Origin: Prionace glauca
Lineage: Eukaryota; Chordata; Chondrichthyes; Carcharhiniformes; Carcharhinidae
Length of the DNA stretch: 64,000 nucleotides
Assembly: GCA_037974335.1 (NCBI GenBank)
Contig: CM075760.1
Location: forward strand, 17,285,059-17,349,058
Direction of reading: 5' to 3'
In this document: positions 11,971 through 24,510 of the stretch, piece after piece
How the letters are laid out: each line of letters starts with the position of its first letter
Position numbering within the stretch: position 1 is the stretch's first letter
The notes under the pieces: generated by a model
Databases searched by the model: none
What the model saw: only the letters and a program-made list of their open reading frames with translations
What the model was told of the DNA's origin: nothing
Translations under genes and position numbers: made by a program

Positions 11971-12790
11971 TAATATATGCAGAGACAATGTGCGCTGTAA
12001 TTTAAACTGAGACTGCTTCCAGCGTATCAGCGCTATCAGAAAATAGAGACATGATCTGGTGTGATACAAGGAGAGATGTGGTCCAGTGGAATAACAAGTG
12101 AGACAATACAGAGTAAAACAAAATTTGAGAAATGATAATGTGTAAAGTGAACAAAGGTATGATGTGACGCATTAATTATGGAGACAGTGCAATAAAACTG
12201 TCGCCTCGTGTAATATTGTCTGATTCTGGCCATTGTAAGATATAAACTGAGACAAATCCGATGCAGTAGTTCCAAACCAAACCTTTAGATCGATGTAAAC
12301 TTTGACGGGGCAATTGCAGAAATAAATAATTCATGTAACAGAATAATTAGAGACAGGATATTATTCAATATAAACAGGGAGGCGGACTAGTGCAGCAGTG
12401 ATTGAGAGGCTGTCCATGTTTCTTTATAAGTGGCAGGTTCCAACAATGTAATAACTGAGACAGAGCCTGGTGTAATGCAAACAGTAACATGTCCCGGTGC
12501 ATTGTCAGGAGTGAGAGGGTCCAGTGAAGTAACAGCGGAGATATGTATGGAGTTTCATGACATTAGGCGAGAATTAATTCCGTACTGTCATAACTGTCAG
12601 AATGAATGGGGCAATGAGGCTTGGTGCAGTATTGTAACAACTGGGATTTTGCTGAGTACAGAATCAACTGAGAATTATTGCCAGATAATCAGAAATATCA
12701 TTTCGTGTCAGAGAAACTGGGTCACGTTTAGGATGGACAAAGATTGAGTCTGCTACAGAAATAACTGAGATGATCATCTGTGTCGTGTCG
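11760..12790. repeat. degenerate tandem repeat, period roughly 35-45 bp
   Basis: Phrases such as GGAGACAGT, TGAGACAGAGCCTGGTGTAA, AGAGATGTGGTCCAGTGGAA and ACTGAGA recur at irregular 35-45 bp steps. On the complementary strand these match the motif style of 4960-5900. The repeats are too diverged for a firm consensus by eye. Confidence 0.5.
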
Positions 12791-13194
12791 TACAGAGCAC
12801 AGTTTCACTGCCATCTCCTGGACGATATTGCAGGTGTTGTGAAATGCTGATTTCAGTTGCGGTTTCTTATTCTTTGATGAGCTGTATATCCAGCTGGTGA
12901 GGTCAGCATATATTGGCAATCACTAATACATTGAATTTACTGGTTTTCTAGACATCATAGAAGGCACGTAATCGCCAAACACGTGTGCGCCTGGAGTCAA
13001 CTCTGGGCTAAACTGGGGAATGATGGAAGGTTTTCCTTTCGGCAGAATGTTAGAGAATCTGATATATTGCTTGTCATGGCCGCAATTACGGAAACGATCT
13101 TTAAATTCAAAACTGTAATTGCATTTTAGAACCTTTTGTAGTTGGATTTGAATATATATCTTGAGAAATTTGCCTACCCTCGGAATTACTTTCG
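12791..13194. other. no feature recognised
   Basis: AT-rich sequence between the degenerate repeat and a LINE; nothing supported. Confidence 0.3.
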
Positions 13195-14420
13195 CAGAGA
13201 CGTTACCTCTGTGCTACTATCTTCCTTTCAACATTGATAAAGTATTTACAGCAGAGAAGAAGGCCATTTTGAAGCGTCATGTGTGTGTTGGCCCTCGAAA
13301 GGAGCAATTCATCCAAGAACACTCTGTACCCCACAGTCCAGCATTTTGTTCATTTTCAGACTATTATCCAATTCCATTTTGAAACCATTAATTGGCTCTG
13401 CCTGCACCACACTCTCAAACAGCACATTCCAGATCTGGATCACTCACAGTCTGACAATATTTTTCGTGATGTCTCCATGTTTCTTCCACTAATTTACTAC
13501 AACCCGCGCCCTCTGTGTCAAGATCTTTCTGTCATTGACCAGTTTCTCTCTATCAACTCTATCAAGACCCCTCAGGATATTGAATGTCTCATTAAAGTCA
13601 CATCAGCAACTTTCTGTCAAGGAAATTAGTCCGAACCTCTCCAAAATATTTTCGTCACCGAAGTTTCTGATCTCTGGAATTATTCTCGTGTTTTTCTTCC
13701 CTGCTTCCAGCCTATTGACTTTACATCCTGCCTTACGTTCGGTGCCCAAAATTGGAACGATTTTTTCGGCTGACTATTTTCCATGTGTTAGCTACAAAAA
13801 TAGCACAAGTTCCTTGCTTCTGCATTCTTTTCCCCAATAGACAAAAAAAAAACTATTCCCTTTTTCTGTTTGCCGCTGTCTGAACCTATCTTGCATCATG
13901 AATGATTTATACACATATTCACTCCAGTCCCTCGGCGTCTATATTCACTTTCATGGCCTTTTCATTATTTCCATTTTTCTCTTCAAATTCTGCTGAACAA
14001 AGTTCTGCGGAACTTTTCTCTGCAATAGGATAAATATCCAAATTACTCATCCATTCCACCAATTAGTTTTTTTTTTGCGTTCTGAAATTCTGAATGATCT
14101 ACTGATGGTTGGCAATGTTTCCAAGTTTTGGATCGTTCACAGACTTTGAAAGTCTGGCCTCCACTTCAAGCTCTCGGGCATTACTCTGTCGTGAATTTCA
14201 ATGTTCATATAACCTTTTCCTGGCAACATGACTGCAAGATTTGTTCTACTCCGAAGAACAGCTACGAATTGTTTTCTGGCACTCAGGCAATTTCCTATCC
14301 ATGTCGCTCCTATCCATTTTATTCTCTGATCTCCACAGTTACTCACAAGGCTGCGGTGCAGCACAGTATCACATGACTTTTGGACGCCCATTAAGAGAAA
14401 TACACTCACAAACTATCTGT
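13195..14420 (-). mobile_element. old degenerate CR1-like LINE
   Basis: On the plus strand one can follow the complement of the ORF2 end and RT. Landmarks are CTGCACCACACTCTCAAACA, CACTCACAGTCTGACAATAT, CAACTCTATCAAGACCCCTC, TCTGATCTCTGGAATTATTC, TTGGATCGTTCACAGACTTT near 14130 and TATCACATGACTTTTGGACG near 14367. Frames are short and broken, in keeping with an old insertion. Confidence 0.65.
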
Positions 14421-14499
14421 TACTCAGCATAAAACTCAAACAAGTTAATTAAACTGGATCTGACCTGAACAAATACATTCTGGCTGAATTTGTGAAGAA

Positions 14500-14960
14500 A
14501 CATATAATTGGGATGATTTCTGCAGTGATGAAGAGAGTGAAGATATAAATGCTAAATGTGCTAGCGGCACAAAGATAGATCGGAAATTTGGCCGTTGGCG
14601 AGGGCAGTGGGCATATCTAGAATATTGTGCACAGTTCTTGTCTCCTTATCTTTAAAAAAAAAGTGAATGTGTTAAAATAATAGTTCAGAGAAGTTTCACT
14701 AAACCATTGCCAGCTATGTTTGGGTTATCTTATGAGAAAAGGATAGTGACGTCAGGTTTGCACCCAGAGAGTTCAAAAGAGTAAGAGGCAAGTTGACTGA
14801 AACCTTCAAAACTCTAAGTGGTGCTAACAGTGTGGATGTTGAACGGAAGTTGACTCTTGTCCAGTGTGTGGCTGTATTGGGTGTGTCTCTGAGTGCAGAT
14901 ATTTTGGGTCTGGTTTCTGCGCCTGTTTCCAATGCTGTACTGTCAAAGGGAGGGCGCTCT
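14500..14960 (+). mobile_element. degenerate LINE fragment in opposite orientation
   Basis: CTAGAATATTGTGCACAGTT, then AGAGAAGTTTCACTAAACCA, GGGTTATCTTATGAGAAAAG and AGAGTTCAAAAGAGTAAGAG follow the CR1 order LEYC, RFTK, LSYEERL and EFKRVRG. The right limit is unsure. Confidence 0.6.
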
Positions 14961-15362
14961 CTGATCACTTATCCAACATCATACTCTCCTTTTGCAGAAA
15001 ATGACGATTTGCTGATACGAAAATGAGCAGAGAAAATAAATCTTATCAAATCAAATTGCATTTTTTCCGTTCTTTTGATTCACCTTTTAACTTCAATACA
15101 TTTATTTAACACCAACATCTTCATTCTGAATGAATATCTCTGAAAGAGACAACATTGAAATGCAAGCATGACTGACCAACAAAAGAACTCGAGTCACTGG
15201 AGCTATCGCTCCTGTTTTCAATCAGGAAGCAATTCCAGGTCCTCTTCGTTCATCTGCTGCACGCAATCAATAAATTGTCATTCCCTGACCTGAATTAAAC
15301 CAAGGCCGCGATGGTGAGAGGGCTGATTCCAAACAGATGGACCATTAGGGAAGATAAGAATA
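14961..15362. other. no gene recognised
   Basis: Unassigned sequence just before the young LINE at 15363. Confidence 0.3.
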
Positions 15363-18300
15363 TAAGAACATAAGAAATAGGAGCAGGAGTAGGCCATCTG
15401 GCCCTTCGAGCCTGCCCCGCCATTCAATAAGATCATGGCTGATCTGTTGTGGCTCAGTTCCACATTCCGGCCCTCTCCCCATAACCCTTAATCCCCTCTC
15501 TTATCAAAAACCCATCAACCCGCTTCTTAAAAATATTTAGCGACGCAGCCTCCACCACTTCAACGGGCAGAGAATTCCAGAGATTCGCCACCCTTTGAAT
15601 GAAGAAGTTCCTCCTCAACTCCGTTCTAAACCGCCTCCCTTTATCTTGAGGCTGTTCCCCCTAGTCCTACTGTCCTTTCTGAGCGGGAAGAGTCTCTCCA
15701 CCTCTATCCTATCCATCCCATTCATCATCTTATACGTCTTAATTAACTAGGCTTGTACTCGTTAGAGTTTAGAAGAATGAGGGGAGATCTCATTGAGACG
15801 TATAAGATGATGAATGGGATGGATAGGATAGAGGTGGAGAGACTCTTCCCGCTCAAAAAAGACAGTAGGACTAAGGGGCACAGCCTCAAGATAAAGGGGA
15901 GGCGGTTTAGAACAGAGTTGAGGAGGAACTTCTACACTCAAAGGGTGGTGAATCTCTGGAATTCTCTGCCCGTTGAAGTGGTGGAGGCTGCCTCGCTAAA
16001 TATTTTTAAGAAACGGGTTGATGGGTTTTTGATAAGAGAAGGGATTAAGGGTTATGGGGAGAGGGCGGGAACGTGGAGCTGAGCCACGACAGATCAGCCA
16101 TGATCTTATTGAATGGCGGGGCAGGCTTGAAGGGCCAGATGGCCTACTCCTGCTCCTATTTCTTATGTTCTTATGTTCTTATGTTCAATGAGATCTCCCC
16201 TCATTCTTCTAAACTCCAACGAGTACAAGCCTAGTTCATTCAGCCTCTCCTCATAGCTCAACCCCCTCAACTCCGATATCACCCTAGTAAACCTCCTCTG
16301 CACTCCCTCCAGGGCTAAAATATCCTTGCGCAGGTGCGGCGCCCAAAACTGCACACAGTACTCCAGCTGCGGCCTCACCAATGCCCTGTACAGCTGCAGC
16401 AAGACCTCCCTACTTTTATATTCAATTCCCCTCGCTATGAAGGCCAGCATCCCATTCGCCTTCCTGACCACCTGCTGCACCTGCAAGCTGGGTTTTTGCG
16501 ACTCATGCACAAGGACCCCGAGGTCCCTCTGCACCGTCGCCTGCTGCAGCTTTTCGCCCCGTAAGTAATAGTCCTTCCTACCATTCTTCCTTCCAAAGTG
16601 GACCACTTCGCACTTGCCAACATTAAATTCCATTTGCCATTTCCTGGCCCATTCGCCCAGCCTATCTAGATCCTTCTGCAGACTCTCCACACCCTCCGCA
16701 CAATTTCCCGTTCCCCCAATTTTGGTGTCATCCGCAAATTTCGACACCCTACACTCGGTTCCCTCCTCCAGATCATCTATATAAATGGTAAAAAGCTGAG
16801 GCCCCAGCACCGAACCCTGGGGCACCCCAGTAGAACCATCCGCCAATCCAGATAGAACCCGTTCACCCCCACTCTCTGCCTCCTATTTGACAACCAATCC
16901 TCTATCCACGCTAACACCCTACCCCCAACTCCAAGTCCCCTGACCTTCTGCAATAACCTCTTATGAGGTACTTTGTCAAACGCCTTCTGAAAATCCAGAA
17001 AGACCACATCCACCGGCTCTCCTCTATCCACCACCCGAGACACATCCTCATAAAACTCCTGTAAATTTGTCAGACACGACTTCCCTTTAATGAAACCGTG
17101 CTGCGTCTGCTCTATCAAGCAATTCCCTTCAAAATGCCTCGCAATTTCCTCTTTAATGACGGATTCTAACATTTTACCTACCACAGACGTTAAACTAACC
17201 GGCCTATAATTCCCTGCCTTTTGCCTGGCACCCTTCTTAAACAACGGCGTAACATTAGCCGTTTTCCAATCGTCCGGCACTTCCCCGGAATCCAGCGACG
17301 TCTGGAAAATAACCACCAATGCATCCACTATAACCTCCGCCATTTCTTTCAGAACCCTCGGATGCATTCCAGCCGGTCCTGGGGACTTGTCCACAATCAG
17401 CCCCTCCAGTCTGCAGAGCACCCCCTCTCTAGTAACAGTAATGTCATTAAGACCCTCCAGTCCTACCACCTTTCCATCGCTAACACCCGGCAAATTATTC
17501 ACGTCCTCCTCCGTGAAGACCTTCAATACCTGAGCCATATCCCCATCCCCTACCACTAGGTCCCCTTTCTCATCCTCTAAAGGACCAACGTTCACCCGAG
17601 CCTGCCTCTTCCTTTTTATATATTTATAAAAACTCTTGCTATCCTTTTTTATATTAAGCGCTAGCCCAGCTTCATAGTTTCTCCTACCCTCCTTTATCAA
17701 CTTCTTTGTCAATCTTTGTTGACATTTAAACATCTCCCAATCCTCTTCTCGCCCATTCCTCTTCGCTACTCTAAATGCCTCCGCTTTTAATTTAACACTT
17801 TCCTTCACCTCCTTCGTTATCCACGGCTTATTACCTCTCCTCCTACTGTCCTTTTTGACCATCGGAATAAATTTCTGCTGAGCACCAAGAAATATCTCCT
17901 TAAAGATCCTCCACTGCTCCTCAGCAGACCCTCCCTCCAACGCACTCCCCCAGTCCATATTCGCCATTCTTTTCTCATCCTACCGTATTCCCCTCTATTC
18001 AAACAAAGGATGTGTGTCCGGGAACCCACTTTCTCCTCCTCCATCTGCACCAGAAACTCTACCATACAATGATCACTCTCTCCAAGAGGACCCTTCACCG
18101 CAAGGTCCCTAATTCTACCCGCCTCATTACATAGCACCAGATCCAAGATAGCTCGTTCCCTCGTCGGCTCCAACACACACTGTTCAAGGAAATTATCCCG
18201 GCAGCATTCCAAGAACTCCTCCTCGAGCCCACCGTGTCCAACATGGGTCGACCAATCAATATGCAGATTGAAATCCCCCATAACTACGGCCGTCCCATTC

Positions 18301-18825
18301 CTGCATGCCGCACTTATTTGCGCGTTAACAGCCCGCCCCACCTCCAGATCATTATCCGGGGGCCTATAGACGACACCCACCAGCGTCTTCCTCCCTTTGC
18401 TGTTCCTAATCTCTACCCACAACGATTCCACGTTCTGCTCCTTGACTCCAATATCATCTCTTGCTACCACCTTGATGCTATCCTTAATCAGCAGAGCGAC
18501 GCCCCCCCCCCCCCCCTTTTCCCTCCCGCCTATCCTTCCTAAACACTTGATACCCTTGGACATTCAGCTCCCAGTGCCTGTCACCTTGCAGCTACGTCTC
18601 TGTAATGGCCACCAGATCATGTTCATTTGTGTCGATCTGCGCCACCAGCTCATCCACTTTATTCCGAATGCTTCGTGCATTCAGATATAGCGCTTTCATC
18701 CCAGCCTTCACCTGGACCCTATTTGCCGTAACGCCACCAACCCTACTCACGCCCCCTACTCCCTCTATTATTGGGACATCCTCGGCCTCTTCCCTTACCT
18801 GTACCCTCTCCTTAACTTAAGATAG
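15363..18825 (-). mobile_element. CR1-like LINE, 5'-truncated, split by a nested copy
   Basis: The minus strand carries a non-LTR retrotransposon ORF2. The endonuclease includes VVMGDFNLHIDWS near 18275 and SDHCMVEF near 18070. The reverse transcriptase includes NYRPVSLTS (about 17200), [18 protein letters not shown] (about 17000) and [11 protein letters not shown] (about 16740). The C-terminal domain includes PQLEYCVQFWAPHL and RRFTRVI. It ends at 15363 with the GGAGCAGGAGTAGGCC signature and an ATAAGAACATAAG tail. Coding is split by a frameshift near 17970 between endonuclease and RT and another near 16840. A poly-C run at 18504-18519 falls in the Gly-rich part of the endonuclease. It is truncated at about 18825 in the endonuclease N-terminus. 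The element is interrupted at 15746-16184. Confidence 0.93.
15746..16184 (+). mobile_element. CR1-like LINE 3' end nested in antisense inside the LINE
   Basis: It begins in the ORF2 C-terminal part (SLEFRRMRGDLIETYKMMNG from about 15757), keeps an open frame to 16082, then has the 3' signature and three TTATGTTC units up to 16184. The host LINE reads continuously across the insert: sequence to the left ends TTATACGTCT and to the right resumes CAATGAGATCTCCCC. In the third family member at 41565-42100 those two pieces are adjacent. No clear long target-site duplication was seen. Confidence 0.9.
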
Positions 18826-20084
18826 CGATGGAACATTTAGCCGGCCTTTCCACTTCAGAATTTAAAAAATATATTCACACAAGGAATGTTTTTTGGACAA
18901 AAGTCATGTCCAGAAAGAACATGAATGACTCCTTCAGCCAATGAAACACTAATTGTTGTTACCTGGAACAAGAAATCGACAGTGAGGTGAAATAGTCTCA
19001 CAGGTTTTTCATGTGATTTTTTTAATTTCCAAAACTGTCCAATCTCGTCACTGCTGATACTGTGAAATTTACGAGGTAAACGCACAACAGATTCTCGTCA
19101 CTTCAAACTATCTGCTTTCCACCTCAGCATTTTGTAGATTTAAAAGCACCGTTCTTTAAAAGTTTTAGACTATCCTCATTGTACTGATTATTACCGACTT
19201 GCTGTGTATTTTATATATTGATAAAACCTGTACTTGTAATATAAACAGCAGATGGTAGACATTCTCTGCTGGTGTGGCAGCTTTGTGCGCACATACAATT
19301 CTAAACACTTCCATGCTTTCGCTGTTCGGAATTATAGCGATTATTGCGTTTGCAAACTTGGAAAATATTTTCAAATCACCTGACTCATTTCAAATTGTTT
19401 TTGTTAAATGTTAATGCAGTATATAATCTCACAGCCATAGGACTTTTACAAACCGTTATGTCTTTAATGATATTATACAACTGCAGTTATAGAGAAATGG
19501 ACAAAAATTGTGGCAAGTGCTATTTTCTGAATCTTTGTCAAACACCTTACTGATATCCATATAGATGACATCAACGGCTCGTTTCAATGCTGGGTCTGGT
19601 TCGTCCTGCTCGGCCTCCTAAGTGAGTGAGTTTCTGCAGACGGAAGCTCGCCTCTTCCACCACCAGCATTGTAGCCCGAGTTCCCTTTACTGGGAGACAA
19701 TGTGGTCGAGAGGCTAAACCCGCTGTGTCTGTTTCAGGCCCTGAGTTTCTCACTGGCGGAGATGGAGAGCAGGAGCTGGAGTGCCTGGAATTCTTTCTGA
19801 AGTTCGTGCTGTGCTTGGAATTGATTTCTTTTTCTTGCAATGGTTGGGGTTTTATGGCTTGTGATTGAAGCATTCTCATGGGAGGGTATCTCCCAAACAG
19901 AATTGATAGGAATCAGGCCCTGATAGGAACGTCCCTCACAACCACGCGGATCCATTGCCATGATTCTTTACTAATAACCTATCAACTGCCTTTAAGTGCC
20001 CCTCCCGGTTGATGGGAACTTTGGGCAAAGTGATCTTCCCATGAGAAATTCTGCTTGGGGGCTTCCTGTTGTTGAAGAAGAAAT
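18826..20084. other. no gene recognised between LINE and left arm
   Basis: A short LINE scrap at 19527-19580 (CAAACACCTTACTGATATCC, then ATAGATGACATCAACGG) is the complement of the RT motif region AFDK. The piece 19600-19860 is richer in GC and has frames on both strands, but no domain was recognised. Confidence 0.4.
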
Positions 20085-20087
20085 CTG

Positions 20088-21648
20088 TTATTCAGTAAGT
20101 AATTTCACAATTGCATTAAATGGAAATCTGATCACATTCTTCAGATCCTCTCTGAATTGTGTCTGGGTCACTGCATAAATGTATGTATTGGTGCAGCAAC
20201 TCAGGAGTTGGAGCATAAATCCCAATTCCCGCACAAATGAAGGGATATAAAAATGAATTAAGTTTAAATTATATAATCGTTCACAAAAGGAGTGGATAAG
20301 TAAGATTGACCATAGCAGGATAAAATTTCCTGATAGAGCAAACAGTAAGATAATGGATTTTCTTCTCTTCACTGTCTCTGGGTCCTTTGAAGTATCCATA
20401 CGATTGTGGCTCTGAAGTCTCCTGCGGAATTTGGTCGACCCTAGAATGTGTTTAATGGTGAAAACATTCAGCAACAGAATCAACAAAAAAGGAATGAACG
20501 GTGTTAAAATATAATGCAGATTTTCAACCACTCCCCATGCTGCAGAATAGAGGACATCATTGCCAACATGACAAAAATGGGGAATATTCTGAAACGCATA
20601 TCTATCATCATACATGAAATACCAGAAAATGTTCTTTACACTGAATAGCACACTCACAGTTCCGAGAACCACTGTTGCAGTTTTCTCAGTGCAGTATTTT
20701 ATTTTCAGCTTCTGACAAGTAATAGCCACAAACCGATCAAAGGTGAAAGAGACAGTGAACCAGACAGAGCAATCAGTGACTGCATAAAGCAGCACAGCAT
20801 GGATATTACATATTTTAATGCGGTAAATGATTAAAAATTGAAAGTTCATGGGAATTTGCCTCAAAATGAGATCGATGATAACGACCAGTAGATCCGCTGC
20901 TGACATGGAAATGAGGTAACATATCACACTTTTGGAAAGACCACACTTCCCTCGTGACAGGATAAGAATCGTCAATACATTCACTATAAGGAAGAGAAAC
21001 ACAATATATTCGTGTTTTAGACTGAGCACAAGAGAAACAATCTCTCAGGATCCTTGGGAACAGCTGAAATATTTTTATTAAATCCACCCCGGAATATACT
21101 GAATTCACCTATTCTGCTCGAGACAAAGTTCACAGCAGAAAAGCCTCGCAATGATGTAGCAAGAAGCCACATTCACCAGTTAATAAAGTCTCCAATTTGC
21201 TGCCTTCTTCAGATTTGTATATGGGGGACACAATGGTGCCAGTAGGTTTGGAGAAAATGTTTCTGGTCTGGATGACTCTGCTTTGATTGTGCTGAAGGCT
21301 GTGCAGTTGAAGATGTTAAATCAGCTGATTTGGAATTGGCTGTGAATCATAACACTGGAAATCATCTTACATAACGACAACCGTAAAGTGGAAAGATTTA
21401 AAGTGAATGTCAGGTAGTGTGAGGATATGTGTGTGGCAAGGAGAAATGTTTCCAGTGCATTCACAGCAAGAAACCATGAAGGTTACACAGAATGATATCA
21501 ATAACTGGGTAACATAGACAAGGACAATGAACACAGAGAAATATGACTTACCAGTGACACCAACTACGGCAAGGACAGGGTAGTAAATCCTTTGGATATC
21601 GTAAAATACCCAAAGAATACGAAGCTCAAGTGGTATAATCCAGAACAT
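20088..21648 (-). CDS. GPR139-like class A GPCR, left-arm copy (two exons)
   Basis: Exon 1 is 21552-21648 (ATG at 21648) and exon 2 is 20088-20983. The intron has a GTAAGT donor and a TTCCTTATAG acceptor, phase 1, giving 330 residues. Seven hydrophobic segments are visible: TM1 around IYYPVLAVVGVTVNVLTILI, TM2 around MSAADLLVVI with the conserved Asp, TM3 ending FTFDRFVAI (DRF in place of DRY), TM5 with its Pro, and TM7 around SCCTNTYIYAVTQ (NTYIY in place of NPxxY). SRGKCGLS in loop 1 is typical of the GPR139 family, which is expanded in sharks. Human GPR139 is an orphan receptor reported to respond to aromatic amino acids; the ligand here is unknown. The start is chosen at ATG 21648 because it sits about 80 bp from a TATA box and splices in frame. 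Confidence 0.88.
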
Positions 21649-21727
21649 GGCTCTGAAATTCAACGATCGCTGACTGTACTAGAGAACACTCCCAGTTAAA
21701 CAATATTGCACACAGTGTGAAATTTCC

Positions 21728-21756
21728 TATTTATAAATCCTCTAATGCCCCATTGG
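21728..21756 (-). promoter_or_regulatory. TATA and CCAAT boxes of left receptor gene
   Basis: On the minus strand CCAAT (21752-21756) is followed 16 bp later by TATAAATA (21728-21735). The ATG lies 80 bp downstream. The same pair at the same spacing is kept in the right arm. Confidence 0.65.
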
Positions 21757-22314
21757 AACAATTAAACCGTGTGCTGAGGGACATTAATCACAGTCTCTGA
21801 ACAAACAAGATGACTTAATCTTTTCTTGCAAATTATATGGTTATTGTCCTTTTTATGCATGTTAAAAAATCCGAATGAAGGCAAACATTTTGGTTCATGC
21901 ACCTTGGCAAAAGAAAGGAACATTGATTAACAATGTGTTGCTGAATTGAAGAGAGTTGAAACCGTTGTGAGTATTGCTGTCACACATTGTCAGTCTATCC
22001 GTTTTCCAGCAGATCTCTAAAGACAGATAAATCAACACCGGGAACAAAATAGTGAGGCTGAAATCATTTTGTATGCAAGAACACACAACAGAATGGTTGT
22101 CAATAATTACTTAAATAGAAAATGTTCTTCAGTTGAAACACATGAACTGTTTGGTGTTTCCATGCATTCAGGGAAGGCAGAGATGGGGTGAAGGTTATCA
22201 CTGGGAAAACTGAAGGGAAATTGCTAAAAAAAAAAATCATTTCTCCAAACGGAGTTATTGAAAATAGAATGTTTAAAATAAATAAGCACGCAAATATCTA
22301 TGATATTTCTTCGA

Positions 22315-22497
22315 CATAGAACCATAGAATTCCTACAGTTCAGAAGAAAGGTCATCTTGGCCCATCGAGTCTGCATCCCACCCAGGTCCTCCCCTCTGCC
22401 CTATCCCCATTAGCCCCACACATTTCCCTTGGCTAATCCACATACTCTAAGGGAAAATAACGGGCAATTTTGCATGGCCAATCCAACTAATATGATC
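22315..22497 (-). repeat. SINE 3' part in left arm
   Basis: CATAGAATTCCTACAGTTCA, CCCATCGAGTCTGCATCCCA and TGGCCAATCCAACTAA show the 3' half of a minus-strand SINE. It is shared with the right arm and the 11.2 kb copy. Confidence 0.82.
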
Positions 22498-22827
22498 AGT
22501 TGTAATATAAATGAGGGACAGGTGTGGTGCAGTAATACAGAGACAGAACCGAATGCACCAGATATCGATACAGCACCTGTACTAAAATGAATGCAGACTG
22601 GGTCCAGTTCAGTCATTACTGAGAGAGTGTATACAGTATATTACTAACCAGCGTGGTGTTTTCTCATCTAATAGAGACATGACATACTCAGTTTTGAGAA
22701 AGACAAGGTCTTTGTGAAGGATAAAATGTGAAGGATAAACTTGCAATTGGTGAATAAAAAGTCTGAAATACATTAAAAAGCAGGTGAGTCATTGATAAAT
22801 GAATATTTTAAAGACCTTGTGTCATCT

Positions 22828-22899
22828 TCCCTGGTGGTCTAGTGGTTAGGATTTTGCGCTCTCGCTGCCGCAGCCTGGGTTCGATCCCCGCTCAGAGGA
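22828..22899 (+). tRNA. tRNA-Glu(CTC), diverged copy
   Basis: The 72-nt cloverleaf order matches vertebrate tRNA-Glu: TCCCTGGTGGTCTAGTGGTTA, anticodon loop with CTC, then GGTTCGATCC (B box). The acceptor has a C3:A mismatch and weak first pair (ends CAGAGGA), and the T stem has one C:C mismatch. No T-run terminator follows closely. It may be a fading gene rather than an active one. Confidence 0.75.
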
Positions 22900-23497
22900 T
22901 GTAGATTTATTGCTGTACAACAATCCTGCGTTCCTTCAGGTCAACAACTGACAGAATCAGTGTGGGGAAGATTCCCTTGCTTGCGCCTGAATTGGAAAAG
23001 TCACATGTAAAGAAGCAAAAAGAAAATAAGAGAGCGATAGGCTGGAAAGTGCTGATGACTCAAAATACTGATACGGGTTAAAGTCTGGCTGTTAATGGGG
23101 GAAAATTTATTGTTTCTACCGACACAAAAATCTCGCAGATCTGTGCCCAAATCTCTGATTCAATGACAAGAAAACGTTTACTTGAATGAACTGGTAAAGT
23201 CTCCCACCCCCAGTGAAGTGGAGGCAGTTTTCATTCAGAAACCAGTAACTGTGAGTTTAATAATGTGGGAAGGATAAAGACTCAGTTTGAGCGGTGACAT
23301 TGCGGGAGGAATGGAGAGCTGGAGTTCACCTAGAAAAGCAGCAAAGTTTCAAATCAATGGCGTCCAACGTTGGATGGTCCATTATCGGTGATAATTTAAT
23401 GTTATTCAGCAGAATCACCACAGGATGGTGTATCATAGATTGATAATAAAACTTTGAATGGAGTGAACTGCAGTGACATTGAATGCAGTAGAAAGGA

Positions 23498-23785
23498 CAG
23501 CACGGTAGCACAGTGATTAGCACTGATGTCTCACAGCGCCAGGGACTCAGGTCCTCGAGTCACCGCCTATGCAGAGTTTGCACGTTCTTCCCGTGCCTCC
23601 GTGGGTTTCCTCCGGGTGTTCCAGTTTCCGATTCAAAGATGCGTGTTTTAGTTTGATTGGCCATGCTAAATTAGTCCTAGTGTCAGAGGGATTAGAAGGG
23701 TAAGTATGTGGGTTTGCGGGGAATAGGGCGTGGGTGGGATTGTTGTGGGTGCGGACTCGATGGGCTGAATGGCCTCCTTCTGGGG
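23498..23785 (+). repeat. near-complete tRNA-derived SINE in left arm
   Basis: It has a head (GACAGCACGGTAGCACAGTG), core (GTGGGTTTCCTCCGGGTGTT) and tail with CTCGATGGGCTGAATGGCC. The last part of the tail is lost. The same insertion is mirrored at 32440-32737, so it predates the inverted duplication. Confidence 0.9.
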
Positions 23786-24174
23786 GAATCGAAAGAGGTA
23801 ATGCAAATATACATTGTTTTTGTTGAAACAGCAGGTCAACTAAATGTATTTTCACTGCCATGTAAAAGCGGACCTGACATCTGCACTGAAATGTGATGAG
23901 GTTGGAAAAACTCAGGACGTTACATGGCATGTGTGCATAAGGAAACAAAGATAAACCTTCACCTCCATCACCTTTCATTAACATTGGGAATGTTTAGAAA
24001 TAGAGGAAGTTTTTTAAAAAGCGAAATCCAACAAGGTGGAAATATAACAACATCTGGCAGGGTGGAAATCGGTATTTGGTCTGTTGCAGTTTGTGTGATT
24101 TGATGTTTGAAGACAGTGCGAGACAAAACACGGATCCCATTAGCAGAGAGCACAGAAAACCAGCAATGGGATCC

Positions 24175-24247
24175 TGCCGAAACCCGGGATTGAACCAGGG
24201 ATCTTTAGATCTTCAGTTTAACGCTCTCCCGACTGAGCTATTTCGGC
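24175..24247 (-). tRNA. tRNA-Phe(GAA), left-arm copy
   Basis: The 73 nt match tRNA-Phe closely: GCCGAAATAGCTCAG at the 5' end, anticodon loop CTGAAGA, acceptor end TTTCGGC plus A. One anticodon-stem pair is A:C, and the B box reads GGTTCAATCC. A TTTT run lies about 20 nt downstream. It looks functional or only mildly decayed, unlike the mirrored right-arm copy. Confidence 0.85.
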
Positions 24248-24510
24248 CAGCTGGTAGGTTGGAAGCTTCCGTCTCCCAAATCTCTAAGAGAGCAATGATT
24301 TGGAGCGCTGCTCCTTCCTCAGAGTGTTTAACTCGGCAGCCAGCAATTCACTGTGTGTGCACGCTCTCCAAAGGGGCCACTTGTACACACTGCTTTACGC
24401 CAGCAACTTGTTCAGTTGGTAATGTTTCTGTTCGTTGTTCTTTACAAAAACGACACAGGACACATTCCTGCATTCAATCTGAACTGTGAGATCAAAACTC
24501 AAATCCATTT

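Noticed and set aside
18234-18690. Plus-strand frames opposite the LINE endonuclease
   Set aside because: Antisense shadows of the LINE coding strand.
20815-21108. 97-codon frame (MNSVYSGVDLIKIF) and its mirror at 35126-35419
   Set aside because: Overlaps the receptor intron and exon 2 in another frame; preserved only by arm similarity.
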